Of a stretch of 38,352 bases of DNA, positions 37,886 through 38,352 are shown piece by piece. Location: assembly GCA_008931825.1 (NCBI GenBank), contig QXVZ01023394.1, positions 1 to 38,352 on the forward strand, in the 5' to 3' direction. The position numbers were made by a program, and so were the translations under genes. The notes under the pieces were generated by a model. That model made no database searches. It saw nothing but the letters and a program-made list of their open reading frames with translations, and was not told the origin of the DNA. Source of the stretch: Phallusia fumigata. Lineage: Eukaryota > Chordata > Ascidiacea > Phlebobranchia > Ascidiidae. Each line of letters starts with the position of its first letter. Position 1 is the stretch's first letter.

Positions 37886-38352
37886 AGAAGGGTGGCTCAC
37901 CATGTTGCCATTCCATATACACTATTACCCCATTTAAAAATGCATATATATTCAACATGTCATTTTACATTGGGTCCCCTTAGGCTTTTTATAACATGAT
38001 TGTTTCTGCAGGCAGAAACGCATGGGTCCCACATATGGAAAGTTGTAGAATAATGGTATGGTACACTTTGACCCATTTTAGGGGGCTAGTGGGGCAACTG
38101 CTAAGGTTTTGGGTTAAAACACACATCAATTATAGCACCACAATGACATGTTCTACAAACTGTCCAATTTCATCCAATTCAGAGAATGTTTAACAATTTG
38201 ACTTATTTTAGGGGGCTAGTGGGGTAATTGCTGGGGCTATGGGGTAAAACACATTAATTATTACACAACAATGACATGTAGTACAAACTGTCTAAATTTC
38301 ATGCCATTCGGACATTGTTAACCAATTTGACCATTTTAGGGGGCTAGTGGGG
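37886..38352. repeat. Repeat element with ~129-bp tandem units at the right edge
   Basis: Starts aactagaagggtggct and leads into a tandem array. The marker ttttagggggctagtgggg begins at 38,076, 38,206 and 38,334 (periods 130 and 128), with matching interior text such as caatgacatgt and acaaactgtc. The array runs off the window. A short hairpin gtttctgcaggcagaaac lies at about 38,002-38,019. No coding capacity is visible. It is related to 31,966-32,480 and therefore a dispersed, partly tandem family; the class (MITE, SINE or satellite) cannot be decided here. Confidence 0.75.

Overview
The window is animal nuclear DNA, most likely from a tunicate of the Ciona type. The genes are chordate, with many short exons, short introns, tight spacing and AT-rich non-coding DNA. 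Two contig joins are marked by N and flanked by near-identical sequence, as expected from assembling a very polymorphic diploid. The species cannot be fixed from the sequence alone.

Layout. 1-1,190 is CpG-poor with no gene I can support. 1,191-10,700 is CpG-rich, more GC-rich and almost gene-free; it holds a likely first coding exon of an ETS repressor at 9,129. 9,129-17,840 (+) is an ERF/ETV3-family gene, with its ETS domain at 11.35-12.12 kb, a long regulatory tail and a 3' UTR. 18,985-22,340 (-) is a small multi-exon gene for a secreted, acidic protein whose third exon carries the Cys-loop pattern of chromogranins A and B; I consider this the most interesting item. 22,707-25,017 is a false-looking duplication around a 643-base N gap.

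25,678-31,083 (+) is a CpG-depleted, housekeeping-like cluster: NPEPL1 (M17 aminopeptidase), TRIAP1 and PIGM with overlapping reading frames (all three intronless), then NIT2 copy 1, which carries a 2-base frameshift as assembled. 33,858-35,256 (+) is an intact second NIT2 copy in CpG-rich sequence. 35,649-37,786 (-) is the C-terminal part of CFAP91, a radial-spoke/calmodulin-complex protein of cilia; it ends tail to tail with NIT2 copy 2 and continues past the right edge. A ~129 bp tandem repeat family lies at the right edge, with a diverged relative at 32 kb.

The genes do not form one pathway. The themes are a signal-controlled repressor (ERF with ERK-docking and Groucho-type motifs), a regulated-secretion protein, a tight head-to-tail housekeeping cluster that may be an operon, and sharp CpG-rich/CpG-poor boundaries that look like footprints of mosaic germline methylation. 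All exon models were built by eye from splice signals, reading phase and family similarity; no search was run.
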